Positions 25,101 to 31,078 of a stretch of DNA of 64,000 nt are shown here, piece after piece. Location of the stretch: assembly GCA_936440205.1 (NCBI GenBank), contig OW387135.1, positions 27,010,792 to 27,074,791 on the forward strand, given 5' to 3'. The DNA comes from Lepidonotus clava. Lineage: Eukaryota; Annelida; Polychaeta; Phyllodocida; Polynoidae. Numbering within the stretch: the stretch's first letter is position 1; every line of letters begins with the position of its first letter. The position numbers were made by a program, and so were the translations under genes. The notes below the pieces were generated by a model, which saw only the letters and a list, made by a program, of their open reading frames with translations, searched no databases and had not been told where the DNA came from.

Positions 25101-28100
25101 CTTTTTAGCATTAGCAAAGGGTTAAAGACCATGGAAATTATGGTAGTGGATTATGCTAGCGTCCTACATGTAGGGCGCCCCATATCTCAGCTTCTACTAT
25201 AGATAGAGACCTAAAATTTTGTATGTGACTTATTATCTCATATATAGTGCCAGATATAAGATATTTAGAGTTTTGGATCATAATTGACACTTTAGTATAA
25301 TTTGGGTTAACACTGTCTGCACCAATGTGATGTCTAGCAGTTGCTAGAAGGTTCTATTACCATATTCTCTCATTTTTCTAGATGAACCTCTTCAACTTGA
25401 GACTGAGGATGCTGAGGAAATCGCCAAAACTTTGGCAAAGAACATGCCTGAGTTGAGCAGTCAGCCGGTCTACATGGCCATGCCATCCCCAACAGATGAG
25501 CCACCGCATGGTGCCCGCAACCGTAAGTCAGTCCGGGTCAAGGGGATTAGGCCTCCATCTGACTCGGATGAGGATTCCGACACCCAAAGCATAGGCAGTG
25601 CATCAAGCTACTCGGAATCTCCAAACATCTGGGTGCCAGCCACGCCTGATAACTCTCCAAGGCAATTCTCCTATGATCCTGAGCATGTGTCCCCAGGGGA
25701 GATCGCTCAGTGTGAGAAGACCAAGAAGAACCACACGGTGTACCCTTCACGCTCTCCCAATGTGGGCCGCCGGGATAATTATAATGATAAAACACTGGTG
25801 CCCTTAAATAGGATCCAGAACCCCTCTGAGGGGCAGTATGAACCTGCTGCTCCAGTGAATGCAAAGTTGGTGAACGGCTATTGTGGTGGTCCGGAAGATG
25901 TGTTCGTTAAACCAATAGGTGAGAAGCAGAAGAAGGCCAATCTGGGCTACCTTAAGATGGCCAGACCCCACCATTTGGCCATCTCAATGCCTGACATAAA
26001 CCAACCAACAAGTGGGGAGAAGCCAATACCTTCACCAAGGTTAAAGACTAATGACAACAGCCGACTTTACCCCAGCAACCCACCACCCCGCCCGGCCAAA
26101 TCCCCTATTTTAAACCACAGAAAAATGCCCCAAGAACCTGTGCCCAGGAGCCCCCTCCCCGCCGACCACCCCCAACCACCACTTTGCCCTCATCCAAGCT
26201 TTGAACAGAAATCCAAACAGACTATCAGGCCACCAGAGTCCCCCCGGCATCCCCAAGGGGGCAGAACACCCGTGCCCTCACCAAGGCAGAAAAAGCCCAT
26301 CAGTGATGCACCCAATCTGCAAAAAGACTACCTGAAGCATGATGACATCAAACGCATGAATGAAACCGCAATAAAATGCAGAACCTTGCCGCTGATGAAG
26401 AAACTCTCGCGGTCTCTTGACTCGCTGGCCACCATTGACAGCTGGCACCGAACCCTGGATAACTCTGGAGGCGGTCGGATAATCAGCCGACACAGCCACT
26501 CCAGGAAAGTGATCAAGAAGTCTTCATTACGCAAGGAACAGCTTAGGCCCCGCAGCTCATACTCAGATGCAGATATTGAGGACCTGACCGATGACAAGAT
26601 CTATGATGTCAGCCACATCCTTGACCACCTGAATGACCACCTCGATGACCGGTCCTACCGACAGAGCACAATGTGGTATGTCAACATGTTGTCCTCTTTC
26701 GACAGACCTGCTGATCGGGCCAAGCTTTCTTCAGCACTTGTAGACTCACCGCCTCCACCACTGCCGCCAAGAGATAAACAGCCAGAGTAAGATTTTTAAT
26801 ACTAGTTTCACTTTTACAAAAACATGCATGGAAAGAACAATTCACAGTAACAAATATCTTGATAGAATAACGCAAAGCTTGGATATCCATATCATGCCAT
26901 TGTCCGAAAGTAAGGGTACACCCTGCACCTGGGATGCATGGTTTGGCCCCAGGGTGCATTGAATACAAATACTGTACACCCTGATATGCACACGTATCAT
27001 GCACAGAGCATGGCACACTGTATAGAAGAGAGGATACATAAAATACAGGCCGGGTGCACTTTTTAGAACCATGCACCCGGGAGGTGCATATACTTTTTCA
27101 TTAATTTCGAACACTGCGTGTCTAATGTGAATCAGATTTATTACCGGGCTTCTTTAGGTTGTTTGATATGATACATGTCATGGTTGGAAAATGTTGTATT
27201 ACATTGGGTGATACACAAAAAGGACATTTATGTTTATCATTTTATGCATTTTTAAAGAATCATATCAATTTGTCAATTACCGATCAATATCCCGGACCAA
27301 AAGGCAGTAGTTACCTACTTATTTAATCAGTATGTCCTAAATACTTAAATGAGCTACTGAAATGCTATGGATTGCACTCCCTAACTCATTTATCAAATAT
27401 TCCAGACATACTGATTTACCTCTATATTGCTACTGCCAACTCATTCTTAATCAAATCTGCACTAATAATAAACTGTATTTTTACTGAATTTTATTCCGGG
27501 TATGTTATCATGATGCAGAACTGAAATATCTTTCGAGTTAAATAACCATACATACTGTTTTGAACTATTTCCAGACCAATAGCAGCACGGGTAATTCCAA
27601 CAGTCTCAAGCGAATACTGGAGCGCAATGAATGTATGTACTGACATTATTTCTTATCTGAATGTTTTTGATGTTACACATGGCCAAGTTTTTATCTTAAA
27701 AATGACAACTAATGGAGAGTCTACAGAAGTCGCTGGCTCATCCTGTCGGCATCCTACAGGCTCCCCATGGACGTATCTATTCTAGATGTTTTCTTTTACT
27801 ATTTAACTCATTTAGAAACCAATATCCTATTTTGAGAGATTTTACCTCATCTACATACCGTCTATAACTGACCATTTTACTTTTGAAGAGCTCCTAAAAG
27901 TAAATGACAAAGAAGAATATATCTTGGCAGCTGAATATTAAATTGATAACCATGGCCCATTTTGGGAGATCTGCACACCGTCTATGGCTGATCATATTAC
28001 CACTCAGGATCTTCTAAAAGAGTAAATATTCACAGAGGACATGGCTTGACTTGGCCCCAATATTTTGATAAGCTGGCTGGTCCCAGTGTGTAAGTTAAAA

Positions 28101-31078
28101 AGTTTAGTCCCCAGTGCCGCGTCGCATAACGGGTTTCGCAACAGCGAGGGTTGTTCCCTGCTCGCTGTTGCGAGGGATGTCCCTGTTGCGATGGGACCCC
28201 CTGTTGATTTGTGGCTGTTCCACTGAACCAATTTTAATTCTGTAAACAGTTCTGAAAACTAGATATTCAGATCTAAAATCCCTAAAATTCTCAGCCTGGT
28301 GGGATTATTAGAAATGGGTGAAAATTGATGCCGAATTTTGTGTATAACAGGGAGACTTTGCCAAACCCCCGCAGTTTTAAAGAGCGACATCGCTCCTTCC
28401 GTTATGCGACGGGGCACAGTGGCCCGTTGCACAATGGATTTTCGTTGAGGATCGAACAACGAAAGCACAACGAACTTTTGCTTAATAACAAAATGTTTCG
28501 TTGTAACGAAAATGCAATATCACTGGTTCTAATGAATGAAATCTAAATCTGTAAACTGTTATAAAAAGGGAAAAAATCTGGAAAAAAACTGTAAAAGTTA
28601 CAGCTCTTTTAGGGCATTCTAAATAAAGAAAAAAAAGTGTCAAAACTTTCGTTGTTAAGATAAAAGTAACAACGAAATGTTTCGTTGTTTTTTTATTTTC
28701 TTTGTTACGAAAATCATTGTGCAACAGGCCACAGATGCCACTTTCTCTGATTTCCCATTCCGCAACGTAGGCCTTAAATTCTGCTAGATGCTTCGCCTGG
28801 TCAAAATACAATTATATCTTCTTTGACAGATTTGCCACACACTGCGGATGGTGTTACAGAAGGATGCCCCTCACCCTGACACGCTCCAACTGTCAGGCCC
28901 ACTCCGCAACAAAGTGTGCATGCACCTCTACATCACCAACCTTGGGACGAAGGACTGGAGGGACCTCGCCGACATCGTTGGTAAGCAAGATTTTACCACT
29001 CTTTTATTATTTTCTTTAGGTGGAGATCTTATTACCTAAAATCTTCAGGACCTTCCCTTGCTTTCAGATCAGTCACAGAATAAGCCCATCCAACATTGGG
29101 TGTATCCTGGTTTGCACAAGGGTTGGACACAAAATAGACATATAAGCCATCCTTGTCTCCTGGAGTTGGGGTTACTAAAATAAGAAAGGTTATGTTTTTC
29201 TATCCCCAAGGATGAAGGGGTAATGTGGGAAGTCCAATATCCATATTATTACATACTCTATTTTCTATTTCCTACATAAATATATTAATCAAATATATCA
29301 AATGCAATAAAAATTAAATAACTACAACAGAACTTAAAATAACTTTCAATTTCCTATTTTCTGTTATACTTATAGTTTATATCTAACACTAATGCCATTA
29401 AATTGAAAAATACACAAAACAGGAAAACAGACAATTGAACCCAGTCTTAATATGCAAATTAGGCTCCGCCCACCTCATTAATATTCATTTTCGCTGGTTC
29501 CCTGATGCTTCACAGCCTATACCGCAATCGGGAGAAGCCCCAGTGGGCGCCGCCATATTGGGCAAGGGGTGGCCCTGATAGGCTGAAAAGTCGCGCTTGT
29601 CCACCCACAGGTAGTGGCGCCAAAGTTCTGCGCATGCTCAGACATAGACTCCCGAATGGGGTATTACACACCAACAGTCTCCACTCTCCAAGCAGAAACA
29701 GGCACATGTAGAGTTCCCTGCTGGGAGAGTGATGCCCTGCTTGGAGAGTGATGCCTGTCAATCATGTATGCTCATTTGCATATTAAGACTGGGTTCAATT
29801 GTCTGTTTTTCTGTTTTGTGCATTTTTCAATTACATGACATAAGTCTTAGATGTAAAGTATTGGTATGAAAGAAAATAGGAAATAGAAGGTAATTATAAG
29901 CTCACTTGTAGTATTTTCATTTATATATCATTTGATATATTTGACTAATATATTTATGTAGAAAATAGGAAATAGAAAATGTTATTATATGAAAATTGGA
30001 CTTGCCACATTACCCCTGCAAAATATAAGGTGACATTTTAGACATTTTAGGAGCAATCTGTCGACCGAATTGCTTTGGTTAATTTTATATTTTTATTGGT
30101 ATTGTAAAATGGGATGGGCTTATACCGTTGATGTAATATCATGAATAGAATTATGAATCACATATATATGCAAATAGAATATCATTGTTCAGAGGGCGGT
30201 AATGATAAGTAGTCATTTGATACGTTTGCTGGCTATGTAGTTGCTGTAAAATCTTCATATACTCTGTACGAGTGATTAATAATCTACTCATAAATTCCAC
30301 AAAGTGCTCAACCTCTCTAGACAATACATTCCACAGTAATGCACCTTTATGAAAGAACTATTCTGATGTTCTCGTAACACTAGAGTTCTTGTATGTATAT
30401 TCTTCACTTCCTGCGTGCCCGAGACGCGGGTACAATCAAAACCAGTCTTGCGTCTAAGAACTTGGAAGTACATGTATATTTTCCAATATCACTAACTACT
30501 TTATATATACATGTTTATATACTGTGCTTGTGACAATGTAAGATACTGGCGCTTTGAAGTACTCACAGAAAAAAAACACAGAAAATCTTAAATTCACATC
30601 GACACTGAATAACAAAAAGAGGCCTATTCATGGCAAAATTTATAAGTAAAATAAATAATATTTGACGATTTTACTGACCAGACCATGCTTTTATGTCGTA
30701 GAGTGCGATCCTCTTTTCAGAAAAAAAAAAGCTTAGTTTCATGAACCCTGGCAACCTTGTTTTGGGGTATTTTCAGACCAGATCTCAACTTTAACTTAAA
30801 ATACCTTAGAAGAATTCGAATTTTTAATTTTAGGTTTGGAACACCAGGCGGTCGAGATCATCGAAGCCTTCACTGCCCACCACAACCAGCAGACTGCGGC
30901 GGAGATTGTGTTACGCCACTGGCAGCACTGCTACAACCGTTACGGTTACGACCGCGTCAAATGTCGAAAGAAGTGCACGCGGAAGGACCTGGAGCAGATC
31001 CTGCACGACATGCAGCGCCATGATATTATACAACTTATAAAGGAGGATAGGTCGGTGGTACCTAGCAGCCGATGTTGA
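4059..31078 (+). CDS. IRS/DOK-like docking protein with C-terminal death domain (5' end missing)
   Basis: Seven exons join in one frame: 4059-4104, 17901-18182, 22743-22943, 25382-26786, 27575-27632, 28830-28980, 30834-31078. All introns are GT..AG and phases agree at every junction. The visible protein is 795 residues. Order: PH-like domain (about 1-108), IRS-type PTB (about 110-195, ending in the helix ETEDAEEIAKTLAKN), a proline-rich serine-rich tail (about 200-660), then a death domain (about 670-785). The tail holds three YxxM motifs (YMAM 207, YLKM 366, YVNM 609), of the kind that bind PI3K p85 SH2 domains, and several PxxP stretches ending PPPLPPRDK. PH-PTB-YxxM is the plan of insulin-receptor-substrate and DOK adaptors. 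A death domain on such a protein is not something I can match to a named vertebrate gene. Role inferred: cytoplasmic scaffold linking tyrosine-kinase or PI3K signalling to death-domain signalling. The first Met is not in view, because the first exon begins at a splice acceptor. Confidence 0.8.
4105..6841. other. Intron sequence left of the MULE; no gene seen
   Basis: AT-rich intron. It has a perfect TGACGTCA palindrome at 6168-6175 within TGACGTCACCGGGAGA. The complement of this word recurs just right of the MULE near 17031, suggesting an old shared repeat rather than a promoter. Nothing else recognised. Confidence 0.5.
6842..7000 (+). repeat. MULE left terminal inverted repeat
   Basis: The outer 25 bases and an inner AGAGTGACTAGAA block match the complement of the right end; the middle is diverged. 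It is much closer to the partial element at 1-278 than to its own partner end. Confidence 0.7.
7143..7345 (+). repeat. Tandem 60-64 bp repeats carrying GTAAAATGACTTT
   Basis: Three copies plus a partial fourth begin with GTAAAATGACTTT at 7146, 7209, 7273 and 7333. The three full copies continue with GAACCG, a C(A/T)CACGCCGCGCG block and a T run. The array lies between the left terminal repeat and the 3' end of gene A. Confidence 0.85.
7388..7423 (-). terminator. Histone-type 3' processing signal of gene A
   Basis: On the minus strand, GGCCCTTTTCAGGGCC (7423-7408) forms the 6 bp stem and 4 nt UUUC loop of replication-dependent histone mRNAs, preceded by CAAAC. It starts 28 nt after the gene A stop. 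Fifteen to 20 nt downstream, CACAAAAAGTTG (7399-7388) resembles the purine-rich histone downstream element that pairs with U7 snRNA. The stem matches the metazoan consensus GGYYCUUUUCAGRRCC. Confidence 0.85.
7451..7918 (-). CDS. MULE gene A: intronless 155-residue protein of unknown function
   Basis: An intact ORF starting MARRMASRNV; Met5 is an alternative start. It is rich in Arg, Tyr, Asp and Phe, with a run of aromatic residues in the middle (YMLVQYRDHQYEL) and an acidic-basic C-terminus. I recognise no domain, no membrane span and no signal peptide. It is transcribed divergently from the transposase and shares an upstream region of about 600 bp with it. TTATAA-like words lie at 7926-7933 and 8003-8011; the farther one is better placed for a start site before the ATG. 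The 3' end carries a perfect histone stem-loop, so its mRNA is probably not polyadenylated. Position and intactness argue for a real accessory gene of the element. Confidence 0.65.
   Translation of the reverse strand: MARRMASRNVPSFLTNSRVLRDCMPISLDLHVRKVMRDVGQSRLYTVLESSEDPFYMLVQYRDHQYELPSWGTWTEFQVAMFENFRSLLDPDMSLRLPQYQYRMTYDLDVFTIRSPLHDELLYYESFEFITFLKDLIKRDQDDRRMHEQRWTRDH
7919..8532. promoter_or_regulatory. Divergent promoter region with four diverged tandem repeats
   Basis: The region separates gene A from the transposase. Between about 8090 and 8480 a roughly 110 bp unit recurs, marked by (C/A)AAGGGCTTC at 8111, 8237, 8331 and 8450, each with a GACTCGCGT-like tail. Two copies of TCATTTTAC (8205, 8415) sit between units. 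Likely promoter or 5' leader of the transposase; inference from position only. Confidence 0.5.
8533..10757 (+). CDS. MULE gene B: FLYWCH-MULE transposase, two exons
   Basis: Exon 1 is 8533-9066 (donor AAG|GTAACT), exon 2 is 9303-10757 (acceptor CATTTCAG). Both are phase 0 and give 662 residues. I chose ATG 8533 because upstream in-frame codons lack ATG. Residues 131-197 form a FLYWCH zinc finger with C167, C175, H195 and H197; the intron splits it between the Cys and His pairs. The MULE catalytic domain follows: D319 in HMDGTF, D386 in VLVDFERAI, the C407-x2-H410 pair in GCYFHYCQAV, and E509 in NNNVESYN. The C-terminus is acidic and carries a duplicated unit ending AEEDFANFDD. The protein cuts and rejoins the element at its terminal repeats. 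The frame is uninterrupted and all key residues are present, so it may be active. Confidence 0.9.
9147..9290 (+). pseudogene. Degenerate copy of the FLYWCH exon inside the transposase intron
   Basis: AAGTCCTGTGGTTATAAGTT and the following GACGGTGTTCAA match exon bases around 8958-9000 (AAGTCCGGTGGTTACAAGTT, AACGGCGTTCAA). The similarity then continues into the sequence after the donor (AAGTACTATGTAACAAATCA against AAGCACTACTTAACC..CAAATCA). It is a decayed tandem duplication of exon end plus intron start. It opens with GTAAAATGACTTT. Confidence 0.75.
10781..10796 (+). terminator. Decayed histone-type stem-loop after the transposase
   Basis: CCAAACGGCCCTTTCCAGTTTA lies 24 nt after the stop. 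The 5' flank and 5' arm equal those behind genes A and C, but the 3' arm reads AGTTTA instead of AGGGCC, so no stem can form. AATAAA at 10952-10957 could supply a poly(A) end instead. Confidence 0.6.
10797..11470. other. Spacer between transposase and gene C
   Basis: AT-rich with short direct repeats of AACTTTC near 10965-10987, a GTAAAACG variant at 10803 and an exact GTAAAATGA at 11265. No gene supported; the small ORF starting in the 11265 motif looks accidental. Confidence 0.5.
11471..11690 (+). repeat. Tandem 70 bp repeats upstream of gene C
   Basis: GTAAGTTGGTTTTGAG recurs at 11472, 11542, 11604 and 11647. The first two units are virtually identical over 70 bp (GGCGCCTCGCCACGG..CGCGCCATGGCCG); the later ones are shortened. 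The array ends about 60 bp before the gene C TATA box. Confidence 0.85.
11750..11757 (+). promoter_or_regulatory. TATA box of gene C
   Basis: TATATAAG lies 36 bases before the gene C ATG. This predicts a very short leader, as is usual in histone genes. It sits directly after the 70 bp repeat array. Confidence 0.6.
11793..12260 (+). CDS. MULE gene C: intronless 155-residue cysteine-rich protein of unknown function
   Basis: An intact ORF starting MPLRMVPWKPTKKD and ending PLYPDGLNQ. It has eight cysteines, mostly in the middle (CSHGCNRD, CEPTTLTC), a glycine-rich hydrophobic stretch (LLCGVAGGLGAM) and a basic segment (RALTKVRWARD). I recognise no family. It has a TATA box, a short leader, no intron and a perfect histone stem-loop with downstream element. 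That is the complete layout of a replication-dependent histone gene, although the protein is not a histone. It has the same length as gene A but no visible similarity. Confidence 0.7.
   Translation: MPLRMVPWKPTKKDIAIILSDVEGHLPTVPGEVICVIKDEHLTVDICWKMLLVACSHGCNRDTVGIITMKALGVCEPTTLTCMALTGNCAQGPPAIQGGPWLLCGVAGGLGAMSVRDRALTKVRWARDHFIQNYGMQQPAILPQNVPLYPDGLNQ
12288..12323 (+). terminator. Histone-type 3' processing signal of gene C
   Basis: CCAACGGCCCTTTTCAGGG continues into GCCCCCAAC: a perfect 6 bp stem and UUUC loop (12288-12303), 27 nt after the stop. The 5' flank CCAAC and 3' flank CCCAAC are close to the histone consensus flanks. GAAAAGAGTTG at 12313-12323 matches the downstream element that pairs with the CUCUUUU region of U7 snRNA, with spacing like that of real histone genes. 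Confidence 0.9.
12390..12805 (+). repeat. Five tandem copies of a 87-96 bp unit
   Basis: Units start GATACTCAATGTCGTTTTAC or close variants at 12392, 12488, 12575, 12670 and 12764. They continue GTATACTAAGTATTCTGAC, a TTTAGGT word, CAACAATTATTTTCCAAATC and end ATATTCGTC. On the minus strand the core is GTAAAACGACATTGA, a variant of the GTAAAATGACTTTGA motif elsewhere in the element. The array separates the 3' ends of genes C and D. Confidence 0.85.
13007..13053 (+). repeat. 16 bp tandem repeat at the 3' end of gene D
   Basis: Three copies of AAAAGTCAAAGTCAAT. It probably lies in the 3' untranslated part of gene D or just after its alternative reading-frame end at 13050. Confidence 0.7.
13276..15842 (-). 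CDS. MULE gene D: acidic low-complexity protein, five exons
   Basis: Exons in transcript order: 15842-15084, 14810-14697, 14471-14345, 14070-13993, 13769-13276. All borders are GT..AG, every phase agrees (0, 0, 1, 1), and no stop occurs before 13276; 523 residues. Start MTSKQRRAEFDPAEESYNDF was chosen over an upstream in-frame ATG at 15902 because the TATA box lies between them. Residues about 55-225 are several copies of a unit rich in Gln, Asp, Glu and Pro (EGEDLQQQQDQEQ, QEDPQAEPPANM). Exons 2-4 are basic and proline-rich. Exon 5 has about five copies of AEDQPGDQ, an acidic stretch and a charged helix rich in RE and EQ. Near the end LTMVRLG appears; the same word occurs twice more downstream in another frame (13050-13316) beyond a C-run, so the last part may be frame-shifted. 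Function unknown. Confidence 0.6.
15878..15885 (-). promoter_or_regulatory. TATA box of gene D
   Basis: On the minus strand TATAAAAA lies about 36 bases before ATG 15842. A GTAAAATGA motif (15847-15839) covers the start codon itself, so the motif supplies both Kozak context and ATG. Confidence 0.6.
16012..16662 (+). repeat. Direct duplication of a 332 bp right-subterminal unit
   Basis: Units begin AGTACAGATAGCC at 16012 and 16344. They share GGAAGGGGCCC, TTAGATGGCGTT, TCTAGCTTTGTTCTTG, ACGCGGGATACTGAC and GGAAATCATTTTACAAACTT in order. Each has two or more TCATTTTAC sites and ends in a long G run. Confidence 0.9.
16785..16943 (-). repeat. MULE right terminal inverted repeat
   Basis: Complement of the left end over the outer 25 bases and an inner AGTCACTCT block. 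It contains a 20-base C run near 16880 and the CGACCGACCCGGCGGCCTAATCC segment also found in the element at 1-278. Confidence 0.7.
16951..17900. other. Intron right of the MULE
   Basis: AT-rich non-coding apart from the LINE remnant at 17200-17420. A TGACGTCAC palindrome lies near 17033. T-rich and GTT-rich runs lie near 17580-17640. Confidence 0.5.
17200..17420 (+). mobile_element. Fragment of a CR1-like LINE C-terminus
   Basis: One frame reads ERSILYQGAKCWNNMLIAVR followed by AEQSLSKFKL. This matches the C-terminal pattern of CR1/Rex1-type LINE proteins (R..F.YRG...WN.LP..IR...S...FK). The upstream half reads in another frame, so at least one frameshift has occurred. No ends or tail were identified; it looks old. 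Confidence 0.5.
17901..18182 (+). CDS. PH-domain exon of the docking-protein gene
   Basis: The acceptor is a tandem ATTCAGCAG (NAGNAG); both AGs keep the frame and give either TD or N at the junction. The exon encodes RFFLRFHKN.. through TWRKKFSKELGY, the middle and C-terminal part of a PH-like fold, and ends A|GTAAGT. The Met at 17948 is internal, not a start. Confidence 0.75.
18747..18893. mobile_element. MITE with TATACCGCG ends (copy 1)
   Basis: TATACCGCGTTAGGGAG on the left is mirrored by CTCCCGAACGCGGTATA on the right; 147 bp. It contains GGGCGCCGCCAT, AAGTCGCGCTTGTCC and GCGCATGCGCAGA. TA at each tip suggests a TA target site (Tc1/mariner or a related family). A 148 bp copy lies at 29518. 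Confidence 0.8.
19301..20184 (-). mobile_element. Possible solo LTR of a retrotransposon (fossil)
   Basis: An 884 bp block bounded by TGT..ACA on both strands. On the minus strand it begins TGTAAAGGTAGCCAGG, carries an AATAAA near its end at 19361-19356 and finishes CCTTGAACA. No internal coding part and no clear target duplication were seen, so the call is tentative and the insertion probably old. Confidence 0.35.
20279..20360. repeat. TTAACCCGTTAGACCCC repeat piece
   Basis: TTAACCCGTTAGACCCC..CAATCCGGCCATAGCC resembles 43598-43668 (CCCTTTAGACCCCAATCCGG..). The TTAA and CCC tip suggests the end of a piggyBac-type MITE. Its partner end was not identified. Confidence 0.4.
20590..21941 (-). 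mobile_element. 5'-truncated L1/Tx1-like LINE with poly(A) tail
   Basis: The minus-strand ORF 21941-20955 (328 residues) carries the end of a LINE reverse transcriptase protein. It has the post-RT segment NEILWKNERILI..VLQIKAAIPW and a zinc knuckle (CKVCGEKDTITHFFISC) after the typical FKIIHRIVPCQDYLCKRK. Downstream are a 3' untranslated region, AATAAA (20628-20623) and an A tail (T run 20590-20610 on plus). The RT catalytic core is absent, so the 5' end is truncated, within or next to the short hairpin at 21942. The 328-residue frame is uninterrupted, implying a fairly recent insertion. Confidence 0.8.
21942..22017. repeat. 76 bp hairpin with perfect 16 bp arms
   Basis: TTACAGACTAGCACCA (21942-21957) pairs with TGGTGCTAGTCTGTAA (22002-22017). 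A diverged piece with the same core (CATAATG, CAACACGGGCAT, GTCTGTAA) lies at about 20222-20272, on the other side of the LINE. Confidence 0.75.
22018..22742. other. Intron, nothing recognised
   Basis: AT-rich sequence without ORF, repeat ends or exon borders I trust. Confidence 0.5.
22743..22943 (+). CDS. PTB-domain exon of the docking-protein gene
   Basis: Encodes YWNVYIRECGKDW..GKLHLTYESLAIV..GHWQLKNATKC..FLIIRFLG. This strand pattern is that of an IRS-type PTB domain (W-x-V, LxLTxxSL, W-x-L). Acceptor CCATAG, donor G|GTTGGT. The last PTB helix is supplied by the next exon. Confidence 0.8.
22944..24293. other. Intron with a half copy of the 29 kb foldback element
   Basis: At about 23155-23390, GTTATGTTTTCCTATATCCCCAAG and later TTTTAGG..AATTGCTTT..GGTTAATTTT resemble the two flanks of the foldback element at 29190-30100, so an older relative or internal deletion copy lies here. 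The remainder is featureless. Confidence 0.45.
24294..24695. mobile_element. MITE with 30 bp inverted ends containing GTCCTACATGTAGGAC
   Basis: GATTATGCTAACGTCCTAC (24294) is mirrored by GTAGGACGCTAGCATAATCC (24676-24695). Each arm is itself nearly palindromic. No ORF; 402 bp. A third arm lies at 25148-25180. Confidence 0.75.
24876..25125. mobile_element. piggyBac-type MITE
   Basis: TTAACCCTTT at 24876 and AAAGGGTTAA ending at 25125. TTAA target duplication plus CCC tips is the piggyBac signature. The 250 bp have no ORF. It lies between two arms of the GTCCTACATGTAGGAC family. Confidence 0.75.
25148..25180 (+). repeat. Third arm of the GTCCTACATGTAGGAC family
   Basis: GGATTATGCTAGCGTCCTAC in forward orientation; with 24666-24695 it forms a second inverted pair, extended outward by GGTAGTGGATT/AATCCACTACC. 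It sits 200 bp before the large docking-protein exon. Confidence 0.7.
25382..26786 (+). CDS. Large proline-rich/YxxM exon of the docking-protein gene
   Basis: A 1.4 kb exon bordered by TTTTTCTAG and GA|GTAAGA. It begins with the PTB C-terminal helix and then encodes a disordered tail rich in Pro, Ser and basic residues. It has YMAM, YLKM and YVNM motifs, other tyrosines in acidic context (IYDVS) and PxxP repeats. This is the docking region of the protein. Confidence 0.85.
26787..27574. other. Intron, nothing recognised
   Basis: Non-coding between the large exon and the 58-nt linker exon. CATGCACCC/GGGTGCAT words recur near 26930 and 27060. No gene. Confidence 0.5.
27575..27632 (+). CDS. 58-nt linker exon of the docking-protein gene
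   Basis: Preceded by TTTCCAG, followed by GTATGT. It reads (E)PIAARVIPTVSSEYWSAMN and fits the phase left by 26786 and taken up at 28830. The link is inferred from phase and borders only. Confidence 0.55.
28113..28418. mobile_element. MITE with GTGCCGCGTCGCATAACGG ends
   Basis: The left arm 28114-28132 is mirrored at 28399-28417 (CCGTTATGCGACGGGGCAC) with one mismatch. About 305 bp, no ORF. It abuts the next MITE with no spacer. Confidence 0.75.
28419..28733. mobile_element. MITE with GTGGCCCGTTGCACAATGG ends (copy 1)
   Basis: The left arm GTGGCCCGTTGCACAATGG is mirrored by CATTGTGCAACAGGCCAC ending at 28732. The interior is rich in CAACGAAA and TTTCGTTG words. A second copy is at 41393-41694. 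Confidence 0.8.
28830..28980 (+). CDS. First death-domain exon of the docking-protein gene
   Basis: Encodes ICHTLRMVLQ..LSGPLRNKVCMHLY..GTKDWRDLADIVG, helices 1-3 of a death domain including the typical W-x-x-L-A-x-x-(L/V)-G. Acceptor TTTGACAG, donor G|GTAAGC. Confidence 0.8.
29214..30024. mobile_element. Foldback element with about 250 bp inverted arms, holding a nested MITE
   Basis: The left arm 29214-29463 and right arm 29770-30024 are complementary. The outer tips are GGGGTAATGTGG and its complement. The inner 57 bp (CAAAACAGGAAAACAGACA.. CAGTCTTAATATGCAAAT) are almost perfect. The TATACCGCG MITE copy 2 sits in the centre. No ORF. Confidence 0.8.
29518..29665. mobile_element. MITE with TATACCGC ends (copy 2), nested
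   Basis: 148 bp, collinear with 18747-18893, including GGGCGCCGCCAT, AAGTCGCGCTTGTCC and GCGCATGC. It lies inside the loop of the foldback element and is therefore younger than it. Confidence 0.8.
30834..31078 (+). CDS. Last exon: death-domain C-terminal half and stop
   Basis: Encodes LEHQAVEIIEAF.., ..TAAEIVLRHWQHCYN.., ..CTRKDLEQILHDMQRHDIIQLIKED, matching death-domain helices 4-6, and ends TGA. Acceptor TTTTAG. A distant AATAAA at 32107-32112 is the only canonical poly(A) signal I noticed downstream. Confidence 0.8.
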
